Source of the DNA: an uncultured Clostridium sp.
Lineage (GTDB): Bacteria; Bacillota; Clostridia; Clostridiales; Clostridiaceae
Direction: 5' to 3'
DNA length: 7,040 nt
NCBI GenBank assembly: GCA_934746785.1
Contig: CAKVFO010000165.1
Coordinates: forward strand, 1-7,040
Shown here: piece by piece, positions 4,943 to 7,040 of the stretch
Position numbering within the stretch: position 1 is the stretch's first letter
Layout of the letters: each line of letters starts with the position of its first letter
Made by a program: the position numbers and the translations under genes
The notes under the pieces: generated by a model
Told to the model about the DNA's origin: nothing
Databases searched by the model: none
Seen by the model: the letters and a program-made list of their open reading frames with translations, nothing else

Positions 4943-6481
4943 ATGGAACATGTAGTAGAAATGCTTAATATCAGAAAAGAATTTGCTGGAATAGTTGCAA
5001 ATGATGATATTACATTACAGCTAAGAAAAGGCGAAATACATGCTTTATTGGGGGAAAATGGAGCTGGGAAATCAACCCTCATGAGCGTATTATTTGGTAT
5101 GTATCAGCCAGAAGGCGGCATTATTAAGGTTAGAGGAAAGGAAGTAAAAATTACTGACCCTAATGTAGCTAATGATTTAGGAATAGGAATGGTGCATCAG
5201 CACTTTAAGTTAGTAGAAAACTTTACTGTAACTGAAAATATTATATTAGGAATGGAACCTAAAAAGTTTGGTTTATTCTTAGAAAAGAAAAGTGCAGCTA
5301 AGAAAATAGAAGAGCTTTCAAAGCAATATGGATTAAATGTTGATCCATACGCTAAGATTGAAGATATCAGCGTTGGTATGCAGCAAAGAGTTGAAATCTT
5401 AAAAATGCTTTATAGAGATGCAGAAGTTCTTATTTTTGATGAGCCAACAGCAGTTTTAACTCCACAAGAAATTGATGAGTTAATAGCTATTTGGAAGTCA
5501 CTTGTTAAAGAAGGAAAGTCTATTATAATAATCACTCATAAGCTTAGAGAAATTAAAGAAGCAGCTGACAGATGTACTGTAATTAGAAGAGGACGTTACA
5601 TTGGAACTTGCGATGTAAAGGAAACTTCAGAAGCTGAAATGGCTAAGATGATGGTTGGTAGAGAAGTATCATTTAAGGTAGAAAAATCTGAAGCAAAACC
5701 AGGTGAAGTTATTTGTGAAATTGAAAACTTAAATGTAAATAATAATAAGAAGGTTCTTGGACTTAAAGACTTCTCAATCAACATAAGAAAGGGAGAAATC
5801 TTAGGAATTGCTGGGGTTGAAGGAAACGGACAAACTGAGCTTGTAGAGGCTATTACAGGTCTTAGAAAAGTTGAAAGTGGTAAGATCTTATTTAATGGAC
5901 AAGACATAACAGGCCTTAAGATTAAAGAAAGAATAGAAGCAGGTATTGCACATATTCCAGAAGATAGACAAAAACGTGGTTTAGTTCTTGAATATTCAAT
6001 TGAAGATAACTTAATTTTAGAAAAGTTTAAGAAAGCTCCTTACTCTAACAAGTATGGAATATTAAATAGAAAAGCTATTAGAGAAGAGGCAGAAAAGATT
6101 ATAAAAGAGTTTGATGTTAGAAGTGGACAAGGTGTTATTTCTAGAGCAGGTGCTCTTTCAGGAGGAAATCAACAAAAGGCTATTATAGGTAGAGAAATTG
6201 AGCTTGGTCCAGATTTACTTATAGCTGTTCAGCCAACAAGAGGTCTTGATGTTGGTTCTATAGAATACATACATAAAAGATTAGTTGAACAAAGAGATGC
6301 AGGAAAGGCTGTACTTTTAGTATCATTAGAACTTGATGAAGTATTAAATGTATCAGATAGAATTGCAGTAGTTAACAATGGTAACTTAATAGGAATAGTT
6401 AAGTCTTCTGAAACTGATGAAAAGGAAATTGGTTTAATGATGGCAGGAGTAAAGAAGGAGGAAGAAAGTCATGAAGAATAA
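4943..6481 (+). CDS. Nucleoside ABC importer ATPase, two fused nucleotide-binding domains (NupO/YufO type)
   Basis: A 512-aa cytoplasmic ATPase that powers the BMP-dependent importer. The first domain is complete: Walker A GENGAGKST (37-45), Q-loop near VHQHF (84-88), signature region ISVGMQQR (142-149), Walker B VLIFDEPTA (162-170) and switch ITHK (197-200). The second (about 255-505) has a signature LSGGNQQK (405-412), but its Walker A reads GVEGNGQTE (291-299), with Gln for the Lys, and its Walker B reads LLIAVQPTRGLD, with VQ for the usual DE. To my knowledge a degenerate second site is normal in this family, so only one site should hydrolyse ATP. The start has GGGAGG (4930-4935) seven bases upstream. 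The end overlaps the permease gene by 11 bases, indicating translational coupling. Confidence 0.95.
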   Translation: MEHVVEMLNIRKEFAGIVANDDITLQLRKGEIHALLGENGAGKSTLMSVLFGMYQPEGGIIKVRGKEVKITDPNVANDLGIGMVHQHFKLVENFTVTENIILGMEPKKFGLFLEKKSAAKKIEELSKQYGLNVDPYAKIEDISVGMQQRVEILKMLYRDAEVLIFDEPTAVLTPQEIDELIAIWKSLVKEGKSIIIITHKLREIKEAADRCTVIRRGRYIGTCDVKETSEAEMAKMMVGREVSFKVEKSEAKPGEVICEIENLNVNNNKKVLGLKDFSINIRKGEILGIAGVEGNGQTELVEAITGLRKVESGKILFNGQDITGLKIKERIEAGIAHIPEDRQKRGLVLEYSIEDNLILEKFKKAPYSNKYGILNRKAIREEAEKIIKEFDVRSGQGVISRAGALSGGNQQKAIIGREIELGPDLLIAVQPTRGLDVGSIEYIHKRLVEQRDAGKAVLLVSLELDEVLNVSDRIAVVNNGNLIGIVKSSETDEKEIGLMMAGVKKEEESHEE

Positions 6482-7040
6482 TGCATTAAAGTCAGTTCTT
6501 GCTGTTATTTTAGGATTAATGGCAGGGGCCCTTCTTATGGCAGCAATGGGGCATAATCCAGTACAAGGATATAGTTTCTTGCTTAAGGGTTCTTTATCAA
6601 GTACTGAAAGAATTGCTAATACAATAGCAACAGCAACACCACTTATTTTAACAGGATTATCAGTAGGATTTGCTTTTAGAACAGGACTATTTAATATAGG
6701 TGCACCAGGTCAAATGTTATTTGGAGGATTTGCAGCAACAGCAGTAGCTTTAACTTGTACTTCTCTTCCAAGACCAGTTTTACTTTTAGCTATTATACTT
6801 GCAGGATTTATAGCTGGTGCTTTATGTGCAGGTATTGTTGGATTCTTAAAGGCTAAGTTTAATGTACATGAAGTTGTTGGTTCTATCATGTTAAACTGGA
6901 CAGCTTACTGGGTAGTATATTACTTAATTCCACAATACTTTAAGTCAGATGGTGCTGAAACTGAATCAAGACAGATTTCAAGTTTAGCTTCTTTAAAGGC
7001 AGAATGGATCACGAAGTCTTTTGACGGATCATTTATAAAT
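6471..7040 (+). CDS. Nucleoside ABC importer permease, first subunit (NupP/YufP type), truncated by window end
   Basis: The first 190 residues of an inner-membrane permease of the BPD_transp_2 class; family members are around 350 aa, so about half is present. It forms the translocation path with a second permease expected immediately downstream. Hydrophobic stretches lie near 6-26, 52-70, 82-98, 102-126 and 137-153. Family signatures are RTGLFNIGAPGQMLFGG (70-86) and NVHEVVGSIMLNW (131-143), the latter being the cytoplasmic loop that contacts the ATPase. ATG at 6471 has AAGGAGG (6455-6461) nine bases upstream, inside the end of the ATPase gene, and the frame runs open to the last base. There is no sign of damage. 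Confidence 0.93.
   Translation, partial: MKNNALKSVLAVILGLMAGALLMAAMGHNPVQGYSFLLKGSLSSTERIANTIATATPLILTGLSVGFAFRTGLFNIGAPGQMLFGGFAATAVALTCTSLPRPVLLLAIILAGFIAGALCAGIVGFLKAKFNVHEVVGSIMLNWTAYWVVYYLIPQYFKSDGAETESRQISSLASLKAEWITKSFDGSFIN

Noticed and set aside
4900..5082. Minus-strand open frame over the start of the ATPase gene
   Set aside because: It is antisense to the Walker A region of a clear ABC ATPase and has no support of its own.
5596..5907. Minus-strand open frame inside the ATPase gene
   Set aside because: It is a shadow of the conserved coding frame with no start signals.
5815..6260. Loss of ATPase function through mutated second Walker A and B motifs
   Set aside because: A degenerate second nucleotide-binding site is, to my knowledge, usual in this importer family; the first site is intact, so this is not damage.

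Overview
The window is AT-rich, uses A/T-ending codons and strong AGGAGG-type ribosome binding sites. Together with the gene content this points to a low-GC Firmicute, most likely Clostridium sensu stricto; the species cannot be read from the sequence alone.

Layout. (1) Bases 1-1129 hold no convincing gene. They are a dense repeat field: a 75-bp unit and an associated ~80-bp tail occur in forward orientation (1-127, 206-280, 289-440, tail only at 601-674), and the same 75-bp unit occurs reverse-complemented as five head-to-tail copies with an exact 75-bp period (748-1122). Several hairpins and one clear Rho-independent terminator lie among them. (2) 1130-1692, minus strand: a cysteine-rich protein of unknown function. 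It is continuous only if a shift in a run of eight A is corrected or recoded, and its stop codon abuts the repeat array. (3) 2107-2262, plus strand: a 51-aa zinc-ribbon protein with its own promoter and terminator. (4) 2450-2602, minus strand: a 50-aa peptide with a textbook double-glycine leader and a cationic 35-residue core, so a candidate secreted bacteriocin or signalling peptide. A block of three hairpins separates it from the zinc-ribbon gene. (5) 2790-3311, minus strand: a RimJ/RimL-type GNAT acetyltransferase. (6) From 3707 to the window end, plus strand: a BMP-family (Med/PnrA-like) substrate-binding lipoprotein, a double-NBD ATPase and the first 190 residues of a membrane permease. 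These are three of the four components of a NupNOPQ/YufNOPQ-type nucleoside ABC importer; the second permease should lie just beyond the window.

The importer is a conventional operon: the lipoprotein captures the ligand outside the membrane, the permeases form the channel and the ATPase drives it. A hairpin after the lipoprotein gene and an 11-bp overlap between ATPase and permease genes suggest differential expression within one transcript. A Spo0A-box-like pair upstream hints at stationary-phase or sporulation control, but this is only a motif match.

The parts most worth following up are the double-glycine peptide, the A8 frameshift in the unknown gene, and the 75-bp satellite present in both orientations.
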